Of a DNA stretch of 20,993 bases, positions 12,577 through 20,651 are shown piece after piece. Numbering within the stretch: position 1 is the stretch's first letter; every line of letters starts with the position of its first letter. The position numbers were made by a program, and so were the translations under genes. Below the pieces are notes generated by a model. That model ran no database searches and was not told the origin of the DNA. It saw only the letters and a list, made by a program, of their open reading frames with translations. This DNA comes from CAZAKZ01 sp964485695 (GTDB taxonomy: Bacteria > Planctomycetota > JAFGQW01), in contig CAZAKZ010000105.1 of the NCBI GenBank assembly GCA_964485695.1, forward strand, positions 1 through 20,993, read 5' to 3'.

Positions 12577-13542
12577 ATGGAAGATCTGACGAAAGGCCGC
12601 GCCATCGCCATGGTGGCCATGGGCGGTCATGCCTTCATCAAGCCCGGTGAAAAGGGAAATATCCAGGAACACACCCAGAACGCCGCAGAGATTTGCGATC
12701 GGCTGATGGTGCTGGTGGAGCGCGGGTACAACTTGGTCATCACCCATGGAAACGGCCCCCAGGTCGGCCACCAGCTCATCAAGAACGAACTCACCCACGA
12801 CGAGGTCCCCTCCTGGCCCATGGATGTCCTGGTGGCGGAGACAGAGGGCAGTCTTGGCTACATCCTCCAGCAGTCGCTCCTGAACCAGCTCAGATCCAAG
12901 AGGATCGACCGCTACGTGGTGGCCGTGATCTGCCAGGTTCTGGTGAATCAGAGCGATCCGGCTTTCAAGAAGCCGAACAAGCCTATCGGTCCCTTCATGA
13001 GCCGGGAGGAAGCCGATAACCGGCGTACGAACCTCGGCTGGGAAATCCAGGAGGACAAAGCGCGTGGCTGGCGGCGAGTGGTCCCGTCCCCGGCACCACA
13101 GAAGGTGGTGCAATGGCGCATGATCCGGGACGCAGTGCAGGCAGGACACATTGTCATCGCTTGCGGAGGCGGAGGCATTCCCATCGTCATGAATGCCTCC
13201 AGTGACTACGAGGGCGTGGAAGCCGTGGTGGACAAGGATTTCACCACTGGAATTCTCGGGACCGAGATCGGAGCGGAATTCCTGATCATCCTGACCGACG
13301 TGCCCAATGTCTACCTGCACTACAACACACCGCAGCAGCAGTCTCTGAATGCCGTGACCCTCGAGGAGGTGGAGCGCCACATCGATGAGGGGCATTTCCC
13401 GGAGGGAAGCATGGGGCCCAAGGTGGAAGCCATCCGCACGTTCCTGAAGGCCGGGGGAAAGCGTGCCCTCATCACGAGTCCGGACTGCCTTCCTGATGCC
13501 ATGGAAGGCCGGGCAGGGACGCATTTCATCGGTAAACTTTGA
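12577..13542 (+). CDS. arcC: Carbamate kinase
   Basis: Catalyses carbamoyl phosphate + ADP to ATP + carbamate (then NH3 + CO2), the energy-yielding last step of the arginine deiminase and related pathways. The 321-residue protein has the amino-acid-kinase fold, with AMGGHAFIKPG at 14-24, THGNGPQVG at 56-64, the glycine-rich CGGGGIPIV, a VDKD segment and the family-typical FPEGSMGPKVEA near the C-terminus. The ATG at 12577 is used; an in-frame ATG at 12610 would still keep the core, and no strong Shine-Dalgarno marks either. It heads a run with ornithine carbamoyltransferase and ornithine aminotransferase. A 162-bp palindrome and attenuator-like hairpins lie in its upstream region, so expression may be controlled through the leader. 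Confidence 0.95.
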   Translation: MEDLTKGRAIAMVAMGGHAFIKPGEKGNIQEHTQNAAEICDRLMVLVERGYNLVITHGNGPQVGHQLIKNELTHDEVPSWPMDVLVAETEGSLGYILQQSLLNQLRSKRIDRYVVAVICQVLVNQSDPAFKKPNKPIGPFMSREEADNRRTNLGWEIQEDKARGWRRVVPSPAPQKVVQWRMIRDAVQAGHIVIACGGGGIPIVMNASSDYEGVEAVVDKDFTTGILGTEIGAEFLIILTDVPNVYLHYNTPQQQSLNAVTLEEVERHIDEGHFPEGSMGPKVEAIRTFLKAGGKRALITSPDCLPDAMEGRAGTHFIGKL

Positions 13543-13658
13543 CTCCCCGGGCTGATATCCTCCGGTCTCTGCCTTGAAATCATGTTGTTTGGGCGTCAGT
13601 TATTTGCTGTCGTTCCTGCATGGAATATCCAACCTTTGATTTTTTCCGGGCAACCACC

Positions 13659-14585
13659 ATGAAGCAGAAGCATTTGATTTCCATTCACGATCTTTCTCTG
13701 GAGGAGGTGCTGGAGATCTTCGATCTGGCGCGGGAGCTCAAGGAGAAGCAGCGCTGCCGGGAGCCGCACCGACTCCTGGAGGGAAAGACCCTGGCCATGA
13801 TCTTCGAGAAGCCCTCCACCCGCACCCGGGTTTCCTTCGAGGTCGGCATGGCCCAGCTGGGAGGCTACCCGGTGGTGTTGAGCGCATCGGAGACCCAGCT
13901 CGGCCGAGGAGAGACAATCTCCGATACGGCCAAGGTCCTGTCGAGGTACGTGGACGGCATCATGGCGCGTACCTTTGCCCATGACACCATCCTGGGACTC
14001 GCCGAGCACGGCACCGTGCCGGTGATCAACGGTCTCACGGACCTTTTGCATCCCTGTCAGGTTCTCGCCGATCTCTTCACCCTCTCGGAGCGGTTCCCCC
14101 GCCTGGACGGCCTGGTCATGGCCTACGTGGGGGACGGCAACAACATGGCTCACTCCTACATGTACGGCGCAGCCAAGGTGGGAGCTGAGATCCGGATCTC
14201 CACCCCCGATGCATACGCCCCCGATGCCGGTGTGGTGAAGACGGCCCGGGAGGACGCTGAGGCGAGCGGAGGCAAGATCCTCCTCGTCTCTGATCCGGCC
14301 GCAGCCGTCGAGGGAGTCCACGTGGTGTTCACCGACACCTGGGCGAGCATGGGGCAGGAGGAGGAGCACGCGGAGCGAAAGAAGATTTTTGCCCCGTTCC
14401 AGGTCAACGCCACACTCCTGCAGAAGGCGCGGCCAGAAGCCGTCGTCATGCATTGCCTGCCGGCCCATCGCGGGGAGGAGATCACCGATGAAGTGATGGA
14501 CGGGCCCCGGTCCATTGTGTTCGACGAGGCGGAAAACCGCCTTCACGTTCAGAAATCCATCCTGACGCTTCTCATGAAGGAGTAG
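13659..14585 (+). CDS. argF: Ornithine carbamoyltransferase
   Basis: Interconverts ornithine + carbamoyl phosphate and citrulline + Pi. From the ATG at 13659 the protein has 308 residues and the typical MKQKHLISIHDLS start; an earlier ATG at 13620 would add 13 residues of atypical sequence. Carbamoyl-phosphate contacts are STRTR (53-57) and HPCQ (131-134). The ornithine-binding SMG loop is present (DTWASMG, 226-232), as is HCLPAHRGEE (265-274), which favours ornithine over putrescine as substrate. It lies between carbamate kinase and ornithine aminotransferase, implying the catabolic direction (argF/arcB cannot be told apart from sequence alone). The gap to arcC is 116 bp and could hold a separate promoter; the gap to the next gene is 8 bp. 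Confidence 0.95.
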   Translation: MKQKHLISIHDLSLEEVLEIFDLARELKEKQRCREPHRLLEGKTLAMIFEKPSTRTRVSFEVGMAQLGGYPVVLSASETQLGRGETISDTAKVLSRYVDGIMARTFAHDTILGLAEHGTVPVINGLTDLLHPCQVLADLFTLSERFPRLDGLVMAYVGDGNNMAHSYMYGAAKVGAEIRISTPDAYAPDAGVVKTAREDAEASGGKILLVSDPAAAVEGVHVVFTDTWASMGQEEEHAERKKIFAPFQVNATLLQKARPEAVVMHCLPAHRGEEITDEVMDGPRSIVFDEAENRLHVQKSILTLLMKE

Positions 14586-14593
14586 AGGTCGCC

Positions 14594-15808
14594 ATGGAAG
14601 CCAATACCGATACCAAGAGCCGGAAAGTCATCGAAAATACCGAGAAGTTTGGCGCTGCCAACTACAAGCCTCTCCCCGTGGTGGTGGCCAGGGCTGAGGG
14701 CGTCTGGGTGGAGGACGTGGACGGAAAGCGATTCATGGACATGCTTTCCGCGTATTCAGCGGTGAGCCAGGGCCATCGCCACCCGGCCCTCATGAAGGCC
14801 ATGCAGGATCAGCTCGAGCTCTGCACCCTCACCTCGCGCGCCTTCCACAACGACCAGCTCGGTCCGTTCCAGGAACAGGTGGCCAAGCTTTGCGGCATGG
14901 ATAAGGTGCTCCCCATGAACTCAGGCGCCGAGGCGGTGGAGACGGCCGTCAAGGCGGCGCGGAAGTGGGGCTATACCGTGAAGGGCATTCCGGACGGTAA
15001 GGCCGAGATCATATGCTGCGCGGGCAACTTCCACGGCCGTACCGTCACCGTGGTCAGCTTCTCCACCGACGAACAATACCGCAGTGGATTCGGCCCGTTC
15101 ACGCCGGGATTCAAGGTGATTCCTTACGGCGACGTCGAGGCCCTGAAAGCGGCCATCACGCCCAACACCGTTGCGTTCCTGGTCGAGCCCATTCAGGCCG
15201 AGGGGGGGGTGCTGATACCTCCGGATGGATATCTTACCGAGGTCGGGAAAGTCCTGAAGGAGAACAAGGTCCTGCTCATGCTGGACGAGATCCAGACGGG
15301 CCTCGGTCGCTGCGGCAAGATGTTCGCCTACCAGTACGAGGCGGTGAAACCGGACGTCCTCATTCTCGGCAAGGCTCTCTCCGGCGGCTTCTACCCGGTG
15401 TCGGCCATGGTCAGTTCAGCCGAGGTCATGGGCGTGTTCAAGCCGGGCGACCACGGCAGCACCTTCGGTGGTAACCCCCTGGGTGCAGCCGTGGCCCGGG
15501 CGGCCCTGAAGGTCATCGTGGAGGAGGATCTGGCCGGACGCGCCTTCGAGCTGGGGCAATACTTCCGGGACGGCCTCGAGGCCATGAACTCGAAGTACAT
15601 CAAGGAAGTCCGTGGTCGCGGTCTCCTCATCGGTGCGGAAGTGACCGAGGATATCGGCACCGCGTACCCCTTCTGCCAGAAGCTGATGGAAAAGGGAGTC
15701 CTGTGCAAGGACACCCACGAGACGGCCATCCGATTCGCACCGCCTCTGATCATCACCCGGGAGGAAATCGACTGGGCGCTGGAGCGGGTGCGGGAGGTGC
15801 TGGGGTAG
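14594..15808 (+). CDS. rocD: Ornithine aminotransferase
   Basis: PLP-dependent class III transaminase: ornithine + 2-oxoglutarate gives glutamate-5-semialdehyde + glutamate, which feeds proline or glutamate. The 404 residues match the usual length. ANYKPLPVVV and GVWVEDVDGKRFMDMLSAYSA (21-56) are the family's N-terminal signature. NSGAEAVETA is at 109-118, DEIQTGLGR at 231-239 (Asp231 contacts the PLP ring nitrogen), and the PLP-binding lysine is Lys260 in LGKALSGG. The ATG is 8 bp after the argF stop, with GAGG at good spacing. With OTC and carbamate kinase upstream it removes the ornithine released from citrulline. It ends 20 bp from the convergent thiD with no clear terminator between them. 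Confidence 0.94.
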   Translation: MEANTDTKSRKVIENTEKFGAANYKPLPVVVARAEGVWVEDVDGKRFMDMLSAYSAVSQGHRHPALMKAMQDQLELCTLTSRAFHNDQLGPFQEQVAKLCGMDKVLPMNSGAEAVETAVKAARKWGYTVKGIPDGKAEIICCAGNFHGRTVTVVSFSTDEQYRSGFGPFTPGFKVIPYGDVEALKAAITPNTVAFLVEPIQAEGGVLIPPDGYLTEVGKVLKENKVLLMLDEIQTGLGRCGKMFAYQYEAVKPDVLILGKALSGGFYPVSAMVSSAEVMGVFKPGDHGSTFGGNPLGAAVARAALKVIVEEDLAGRAFELGQYFRDGLEAMNSKYIKEVRGRGLLIGAEVTEDIGTAYPFCQKLMEKGVLCKDTHETAIRFAPPLIITREEIDWALERVREVLG

Positions 15809-15828
15809 ACAGAGCCCTCACTGGGCCC

Positions 15829-16632
15829 TCACCGGCGTGTGACTCCGTATTTCCAGAAGTGATCCGTGGGTCCGGGCCCCTTTCCTAGGTCCGGTGCGTT
15901 CCGGATCGCCCCGGACGTGTAGTCCTTCGCGGCCCGGACCGCCTCGGGCAGGTCGCTGCCCAGGGCCAGCTGGGTTGCCAGGGCCGAGGCGAAGGTGCAG
16001 CCCACGCCGTGGGTGGCGGCGGACTCGATGCGGTCACCCGGATACTCGTGAGCCCCGTCCGGCGTCACGAGGACATCCGTGACCCCGGCCCCCGACAGAT
16101 GGCCGCCCTTGACCACCACGGCTCCGCACCCGAGGTCGAGGATGCGGCGCCCTGCGACTTTCATATCCTCCTCGCTCAGGATCTCCATGTTCGCCAGCAC
16201 CTCGGCCTCGTAGAGGTTCGGAGTGATCACCGTGGCTGCAGGGATCAGCTCGATCTTCAGGGCCTCGATAGCAGGTTCGTTCAGGAGGGGAAATCCGCTC
16301 TTGGACACCATGGCGGGGTCCACCACCAGGTTCGGGACGAGCCTGTCGATCAAAGCCGTCGCCACCGATTCCACGATGGCGGCCGTGGCCAGCATGCCCG
16401 TCTTCACCGCGGCGATATCGAAGTCCTCGAACGCGGCGTCGATCTGGGCCTTGACGATGTCTGCCGGCAGAGTATGGGACCGGGTGATGGTGAGGGTGTT
16501 CTGTGCTGTCACGGCCGTGACCGCGGTCAGGGCGTAGCATCCGTGGGCGTGGATCGTTTTCAGGTCGGCCTGGAGGCCTGCGCCGGCTCCGGAGTCGGAA
16601 CCGGCGATGCTGAGAACCTGTCGAGGGGCCAT
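15829..16632 (-). CDS. thiD: Hydroxymethylpyrimidine (phosphate) kinase
   Basis: Ribokinase-fold enzyme that phosphorylates HMP and HMP-P in thiamine biosynthesis or salvage. From the ATG at 16632 it has 267 residues. GSDSGAGAGLQADLKT near residues 11-26 is the substrate-binding motif. VVDPAMVSKSG, ITPNLYEAE and VVKGGH follow in the order expected. The anion-hole segment with the catalytic cysteine is THGVGCTFASAL. The ATG is preferred to an upstream TTG at 16650, because GGAAGAG sits at suitable spacing and it begins 4 bp after the DUF1015 stop, a tightly coupled arrangement. No other thiamine genes are in the window. Confidence 0.94.
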   Translation of the reverse strand: MAPRQVLSIAGSDSGAGAGLQADLKTIHAHGCYALTAVTAVTAQNTLTITRSHTLPADIVKAQIDAAFEDFDIAAVKTGMLATAAIVESVATALIDRLVPNLVVDPAMVSKSGFPLLNEPAIEALKIELIPAATVITPNLYEAEVLANMEILSEEDMKVAGRRILDLGCGAVVVKGGHLSGAGVTDVLVTPDGAHEYPGDRIESAATHGVGCTFASALATQLALGSDLPEAVRAAKDYTSGAIRNAPDLGKGPGPTDHFWKYGVTRR

Positions 16633-16636
16633 GACA

Positions 16637-17878
16637 TTACTCTTCCGCAAGACTCCGGACGATGAGTCCAGATCTGAGCTTCGGTTCGAACCAGGTGGAC
16701 TTGGGCGGCATGACCGTCCCCGCGTCGGCCACGCTCAGGAGCTGTTCGATGTTGGTGGGGACCATGGCGAAAGCCACGGCCCATCCCTCATTCACCCGGC
16801 GCTCCAGCTCCTCGGTGCCGCGGATGCCGCCGACAAAGTCGATGCGCTTGTCCCGGCGCGGATCCTCGATGTCGAGGATCGGAGCAATGAGGTTTTCCTG
16901 GAGAATGCTGACGTCCAGGCTCTTTACCGGGTCGTCCACCGGGTAGGTGCCGGACTTCGCCGACAGCCGGTACCATTTTCCACCCAGATACATGCCGAAG
17001 GTGGTGGGGCGGTCGGGCTTCGGGGCGGGGGCCTCGGCCACGTCGAAGGACTTTTTAACGGCGGCCAGGAACGCGTCCGGCTCCAGTCCGTTCAGGTCCT
17101 TGACCACCCGGTTGTAGTCCAGGATCTTGAGCTGATCGTGGGGGAAGAACACGGCGAGGAAGTGGTTGTAGACCTCGTCTCCGGTGTGGTCAGGATTCTT
17201 GGTCCTGCGCTCCTTGCCGACGCGTGCCGCCGAGGCGCTCCGGTGGTGTCCGTCCGCCACGTACGAGGCGGGCACCGCAGCGAAGGCGTTCTTGAAGTTC
17301 CCGATCATCGCCTCGTCCGTCACGGACCATACAGTATGGCGAATGCCGTCGGCCGCTTCGAAGTCGTAGAGCGCTTCACCCTTCCTCACCTCCTCCACGA
17401 GGGCGTCGATTTCGGGCCGGGCATGATACGTGAGGAACACCGGTCCGGTGTTTGCGTTCAGGGTGTCGACGTGGCGGGTGCGGTCGTCTTCCTTGTCGGG
17501 CCGGGTGTACTCGTGCTTCTTGATCAGATCGTTCTCGTATTCCTGGACGCTGGCCCCGGCCACGACGCCGGTCTGGGTGTGGCCGCCCATGATCTGCTGA
17601 TACACGTAGAGTGCCGGCGCGTCCTCCTGGATCAGGACGCCCTCGGCCATCATCCGCTTCAGGTTCTCGGCGCCCCTGGCATAGACGCGGTCGTCGTAGA
17701 GGTCGATACCCGGCTCCAGGTCGATTTCGGGTTTCACCACGTGGAGAAAGGTGTGGGGGTTGTCCCCGGTCATCTTTCGAGCTTCTTCGCTGTTGAGGAC
17801 GTCGTAGGGGGGGCTGGCCACGTCGGTGACCAGGTCTTTTCTGGGCCTGAACGCCCGGAATGGTTTGATCTCGCTCAT
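16637..17878 (-). CDS. DUF1015 family protein
   Basis: Conserved cytoplasmic family, 413 residues, a full-length member. The signatures are PPYDV (23-27), HEYTRPDKEDDR (122-133) followed by LNANTGPVFLTY, and ADGHHRS (208-214). The GHHR element resembles the ParB/sulfiredoxin-type nucleotide site, so a small-molecule kinase activity is conceivable; I cannot assign a substrate. The ATG is preceded by a good ribosome site, AGAGGA, six bases upstream. It is followed after 4 bp by thiD and is divergent from the small unknown gene at 17952, with an inverted repeat between them. Confidence 0.88.
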   Translation of the reverse strand: MSEIKPFRAFRPRKDLVTDVASPPYDVLNSEEARKMTGDNPHTFLHVVKPEIDLEPGIDLYDDRVYARGAENLKRMMAEGVLIQEDAPALYVYQQIMGGHTQTGVVAGASVQEYENDLIKKHEYTRPDKEDDRTRHVDTLNANTGPVFLTYHARPEIDALVEEVRKGEALYDFEAADGIRHTVWSVTDEAMIGNFKNAFAAVPASYVADGHHRSASAARVGKERRTKNPDHTGDEVYNHFLAVFFPHDQLKILDYNRVVKDLNGLEPDAFLAAVKKSFDVAEAPAPKPDRPTTFGMYLGGKWYRLSAKSGTYPVDDPVKSLDVSILQENLIAPILDIEDPRRDKRIDFVGGIRGTEELERRVNEGWAVAFAMVPTNIEQLLSVADAGTVMPPKSTWFEPKLRSGLIVRSLAEE

Positions 17879-17904
17879 GGGTTCCTCTTGAATATGCCTG
17901 TCAG

Positions 17905-17930
17905 ATTCAGTATCAGCTGAGTGTCTGAAT
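17905..17930. promoter_or_regulatory. Candidate shared operator between divergent genes
   Basis: ATTCAG (17905-17910) and CTGAAT (17925-17930) are inverted repeats flanking the palindrome CAGCTG (17914-17919). They lie in the 73-bp gap between the DUF1015 and 110-residue genes. The AT-rich ATATTTAAA next to it could be a -10 region. The centres of the inner and outer palindromes are off by one base. Confidence 0.35.
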
Positions 17931-17951
17931 ATTTAAAGGAACGAGGTGTAG

Positions 17952-18284
17952 ATGGCCCGAAAAATCCGGTCTTTTCATTTCGACGGGGAGGCACACCACC
18001 TCCAGGAAGAAGAGGCCGTACGCGTCCGGGACCTCCAAACCGGGACCGTGACCCTGGTCCGGGAGGCGGACGGGGCACCGCGGGTCATCCGGGCCGCCGA
18101 TCTGAATGTGGCCGTGCCGGGGAGGCCGGGGCCCGTGACGGAGGACCGTCTCTACGATCTCCGCGCCATGCTGGAGGAGACCCTCGCCCTCGGATTCACA
18201 GACGAGGAGATCATCGAGTTGCTGGAGATCGCCCGGCGCCACCAGCTCCTCAGGATTCCCTGTGAGGCCGGAGGGGAGGCATGA
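17952..18284 (+). CDS. Small protein of unknown function
   Basis: Not recognised. The 110-residue protein has no signal peptide or membrane helix. Residues 1 to about 57 look like small beta strands (RSFHFDGEAHHL, TVTLVREAD, PRVIRAADL). Residues about 65-100 look helical and amphipathic (LYDLRAMLEETLALGFTDEEIIELLEIARR). GAGG at five bases from the ATG supports the start. The stop overlaps the start of the methyltransferase gene by 4 bp (ATGA), so the two are translationally coupled and may act together. Codon use is like that of its neighbours. Confidence 0.75.
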   Translation: MARKIRSFHFDGEAHHLQEEEAVRVRDLQTGTVTLVREADGAPRVIRAADLNVAVPGRPGPVTEDRLYDLRAMLEETLALGFTDEEIIELLEIARRHQLLRIPCEAGGEA

Positions 18285-18991
18285 AACCGTTGACCCGACG
18301 CGAGGACCTCCTCCGGCACATCCGGGGCAGCGGCATCGAAATCGGCGCCCTCGATTCACCGGTGCCGCTTCCGTCCGGGGTCGAGGTCAAGTACGTGGAC
18401 GTCCTCACGCGGGAGGAGTGCCTGCGCCACTACCCGGAGCTGCCGGACCACGACGCCGTCATCGAGCCGGACATCCTCGCACCGGCCGACGACCTGTCGG
18501 TCCTTCCGGAAGGCTCCCAGGATTTTCTCATCGCCTGCCACCTCCTGGAACACATGGCGGATCCCATCGGCACCCTGAAGGGCTGGCACCGGGTGTTGAA
18601 GCCGGGCGGACTTCTCTTCCTGGTCCTCCCGGACAAGCGCCACACCTTTGACAGCCCCAGGCAGCGCACACCCCTGAAGCACCTCATCGACGATCACCAT
18701 CAGCCCATGGGCACGGCCGAGCGCGATCGACGGGATTTCCTCGCCTATCGGGAATGGGTCCGGATCTCCAAAGAGCTGAGGACCGAGGCCCAGACCGACT
18801 ACTGGGCCGAGCTCCTCCGGCGGGCGCGATACAACATCCATTTCCACTGCTGGATTCCCGAGGACGTCCGGGACCTCTTCCAACACCTCGGCACCGAAGA
18901 AGCCACGCCCTTCGAGATCCTGATGGAGGCCAGTCTGAAGGAGGGCTGGGAGTTCGCCTTTCTGCTGAAGGCACAGGAAGGTGGGAAATGA
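18281..18991 (+). CDS. Class I SAM-dependent methyltransferase
   Basis: 236-residue methyltransferase-like protein of unknown substrate. Motif I is a short variant, GIEIGALDSP (18-27). An acidic strand KYVDV (37-41) could bind the ribose. The family-typical CHLLEHMADP (86-95) and HRVLKPGGLLFLVLPD follow. The remainder (about 120-236) is charged and contains HFHCW, possibly a substrate or metal-binding lid. Methyltransferases of this form are often near polysaccharide or glycosyl genes, but none are here. It overlaps the 110-residue gene by 4 bp and precedes thyA by 68 bp. Confidence 0.85.
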   Translation: MKPLTRREDLLRHIRGSGIEIGALDSPVPLPSGVEVKYVDVLTREECLRHYPELPDHDAVIEPDILAPADDLSVLPEGSQDFLIACHLLEHMADPIGTLKGWHRVLKPGGLLFLVLPDKRHTFDSPRQRTPLKHLIDDHHQPMGTAERDRRDFLAYREWVRISKELRTEAQTDYWAELLRRARYNIHFHCWIPEDVRDLFQHLGTEEATPFEILMEASLKEGWEFAFLLKAQEGGK

Positions 18992-19010
18992 CCGGGCTCA
19001 CTTGCCAGGC

Positions 19011-19039
19011 TCGGGACGAGGCAGTAGACTCGTGCCCGA
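19011..19039 (+). promoter_or_regulatory. Hairpin between the methyltransferase gene and thyA
   Basis: TCGGG (19011-19015) and CGAG (19017-19020) pair with CTCG (19029-19032) and CCCGA (19035-19039) around an 8-nt loop with a small internal bulge. No T-run follows. It sits 20 nt before the thyA ATG and might affect its translation or end upstream transcription weakly. Confidence 0.3.
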
Positions 19040-19059
19040 ACCCTTCTGGATGAAAAGCG

Positions 19060-19854
19060 ATGCGCACATACCTTGATCTGCTGCAGAAGATCCTCGACCA
19101 CGGCGTCGTCAAGAGCGACCGCACGGGCACGGGCACCCGGAGCCTCTTCGGTCACCAGATGCGATTCGACCTGAGCGAGGGCTTCCCCCTGCTCACCACA
19201 AAGAAGGTGCACCTGAAAGCCATCATCCACGAGCTACTCTGGTTTCTCCGCGGCGACTCCAACATCAGGTACTTGAACGAGAACGGCGTCACCATCTGGG
19301 ATGAATGGGCCGACTTGAGCGGAGACCTGGGGCCGGTCTACGGACACCAGTGGCGTTCCTGGACCGCGGCTGGAGGCAAGACCATCGACCAGATCAGCAA
19401 CGTCCTCGAGGCCCTGCGCGCCGATCCCGATTCGAGGCGGATCCTGGTGTGCGCCTGGAACGTCGGGGATCTGCCAGAGATGGCGTTGCCGCCCTGCCAC
19501 TGCCTCTTCCAGTTCTACGTGGCCGGCGGAAAGCTGTCCTGCCAGCTCTACCAGCGCAGCGCCGACGTCTTCCTCGGCGTGCCCTTCAACATCGCCTCCT
19601 ACTCCCTGCTCACCCTCATGATCGCCCGGGTGACCGGTCTCCAGGCCGGCGACTTCGTCCACACCTTCGGGGACGTCCACCTCTACCTCAACCACATGGC
19701 CCAGGCCCGGACCCAGCTCGAGCGGGAACCTCGACCTCTGCCCCGCATGAATCTCAATCCCGAGGTGAAGGATCTCTTCGACTTCCGCTACGAGGATTTC
19801 ACCCTCGAGAACTACGACCCCCATCCCCCCATCAAGGCGCCGATTTCCGTATGA
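19060..19854 (+). CDS. thyA: Thymidylate synthase
   Basis: Converts dUMP + 5,10-methylene-THF to dTMP + dihydrofolate. Its 264-residue length and the nucleophile position Cys146 (LPPCHC, 144-148) equal those of the E. coli enzyme. Other marks are SDRTGTGT (19-26), PLLTTKK (43-49), IHELLWFLRGD (56-66), YQRSADVFLGVPFNIASYS (164-182) and the dUMP-binding HTFGDVHLYLNH (201-212). It ends PHPPIKAPISV as is usual. The ATG at 19060 has only a weak ribosome site. Its stop overlaps the folA start by 4 bp, coupling production of dihydrofolate with its re-reduction. Confidence 0.98.
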   Translation: MRTYLDLLQKILDHGVVKSDRTGTGTRSLFGHQMRFDLSEGFPLLTTKKVHLKAIIHELLWFLRGDSNIRYLNENGVTIWDEWADLSGDLGPVYGHQWRSWTAAGGKTIDQISNVLEALRADPDSRRILVCAWNVGDLPEMALPPCHCLFQFYVAGGKLSCQLYQRSADVFLGVPFNIASYSLLTLMIARVTGLQAGDFVHTFGDVHLYLNHMAQARTQLEREPRPLPRMNLNPEVKDLFDFRYEDFTLENYDPHPPIKAPISV

Positions 19855-20336
19855 ACGTCACCTGCGTCGTGGCCATGTCCGAGAATCACGTCATCGGCCG
19901 GGACGGTGGCCTGCCCTGGCGCCTGCCCGACGACCTGAAGCGGTTCAAGGCCCTCACCACGGGCCACACAGTCATCATGGGCCGAAAGACCTTCGAGTCC
20001 ATCGGCCGCCCACTGCCCGACCGCACCAACGTGGTGCTGACCCGGAATCCCGACTTCGAGGCCGAGGGGGTGGAGGTCGCCCATTCCCTGGAAGCCGCCC
20101 TGGAGAAGGCGGCCGGGCAATCGGAGGTGTTCATCATCGGCGGTGAGGCCGTGTTCCGCCGCGGCATGGACCTGGCCCAGCGGATCCACCTCACCCTCGT
20201 CCACGCCCACGTCCAGGGCGACGCCCGATTTCCCGGTGAGGCCCTGGAGGGCTGGAACCTGGTTCACGACGAACGCCACGAGGCCGACGAGCGCCACGCC
20301 CACGCCTTCAGCTTCCGGATCTACGAGCGGGGGTGA
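19851..20336 (+). CDS. folA: Dihydrofolate reductase
   Basis: NADPH-dependent reduction of dihydrofolate to tetrahydrofolate. It has 161 residues, a normal length. The start MNVTCVVAMSENHVIG and LPWRLPDDLKRF place the catalytic acid at Asp28. The cofactor segment is MGRKTFESIGRPLP (43-56), followed by the strand VVLTRNP and IIGGE (95-99). The ATG overlaps the thyA stop (ATGA), which fixes the start. Together with thyA it makes the standard thymidylate cycle. It ends 9 bp before the convergent small gene at 20346. Confidence 0.97.
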   Translation: MNVTCVVAMSENHVIGRDGGLPWRLPDDLKRFKALTTGHTVIMGRKTFESIGRPLPDRTNVVLTRNPDFEAEGVEVAHSLEAALEKAAGQSEVFIIGGEAVFRRGMDLAQRIHLTLVHAHVQGDARFPGEALEGWNLVHDERHEADERHAHAFSFRIYERG

Positions 20337-20345
20337 GGGGGGATC

Positions 20346-20651
20346 TCAAACTTTACCCCAGTCGTCCAGGATGTCCGTGAGCCTCTCGTCGGATTCGATC
20401 TCTCCCTCTGAAATGGGCTGACAGAAGCAAGAGTACCCGTACCCCATCTCCACAAGCTGAGGGCTTTTATCTTCGAGGATGGACTCGTCCGACACCAGAA
20501 GCATTCCGTTGACTGCTCCGTACCCTCTGAGGCGAACCTCGGCCCTGAACCTGCTCCTGTCCGGGAAATGGAGAGTGAATGGCACATCCATTGTCAGACC
20601 GTGTTTCCTGGCCATGCTCAACCAGTGCCTCTGGAGCGGTGTCAGCTTCAT
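20346..20651 (-). CDS. Small uncharacterised protein with GYGYSCF motif
   Basis: 101 residues from the ATG at 20651; an upstream TTG at 20708 would add 19 residues. I do not know a function. The start LTPLQRHWLSMARKHG is helical and basic. Then come beta-like VPFTLHFPDRSRFRAEVRL and NGMLLVSD, the motif GYGYSCF (70-76), and an acidic helix ending LTDILDDWGKV. The pattern, a leading helix, a beta core, GYGYSCF and a C-terminal LxDWG, looks like a real conserved small protein and not a random frame. It is convergent with folA and has no partner gene visible downstream. No signal peptide or membrane helix is present, and no clear ribosome site. Confidence 0.65.
   Translation of the reverse strand: MKLTPLQRHWLSMARKHGLTMDVPFTLHFPDRSRFRAEVRLRGYGAVNGMLLVSDESILEDKSPQLVEMGYGYSCFCQPISEGEIESDERLTDILDDWGKV

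Noticed and set aside
12339..12650. Peptides encoded by the 12385-12546 palindrome (plus-strand 103 codons, minus-strand 79 codons)
   Set aside because: The two strands give near-identical SCC.KWLG..PSFRPG and PSHLLQQE segments only because of the inverted symmetry. The frames lack start signals and run into arcC out of frame.
12232..13524. 430-codon minus-strand open frame across carbamate kinase and the palindrome
   Set aside because: It lies antisense to arcC, whose motifs are unambiguous. The translated sequence is His/Leu/Gly-rich as expected of a GC-rich antisense shadow.
15814..15832. Direct repeat GCCCTCAC twice between rocD and thiD
   Set aside because: Only 8 bp, in a 20-bp convergent gap and partly within the thiD stop region; compatible with chance.
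16607..17920. 437-codon plus-strand open frame opposite DUF1015
   Set aside because: Val/His/Gly/Asp-rich translation with no motif, fully antisense to the DUF1015 and thiD genes.
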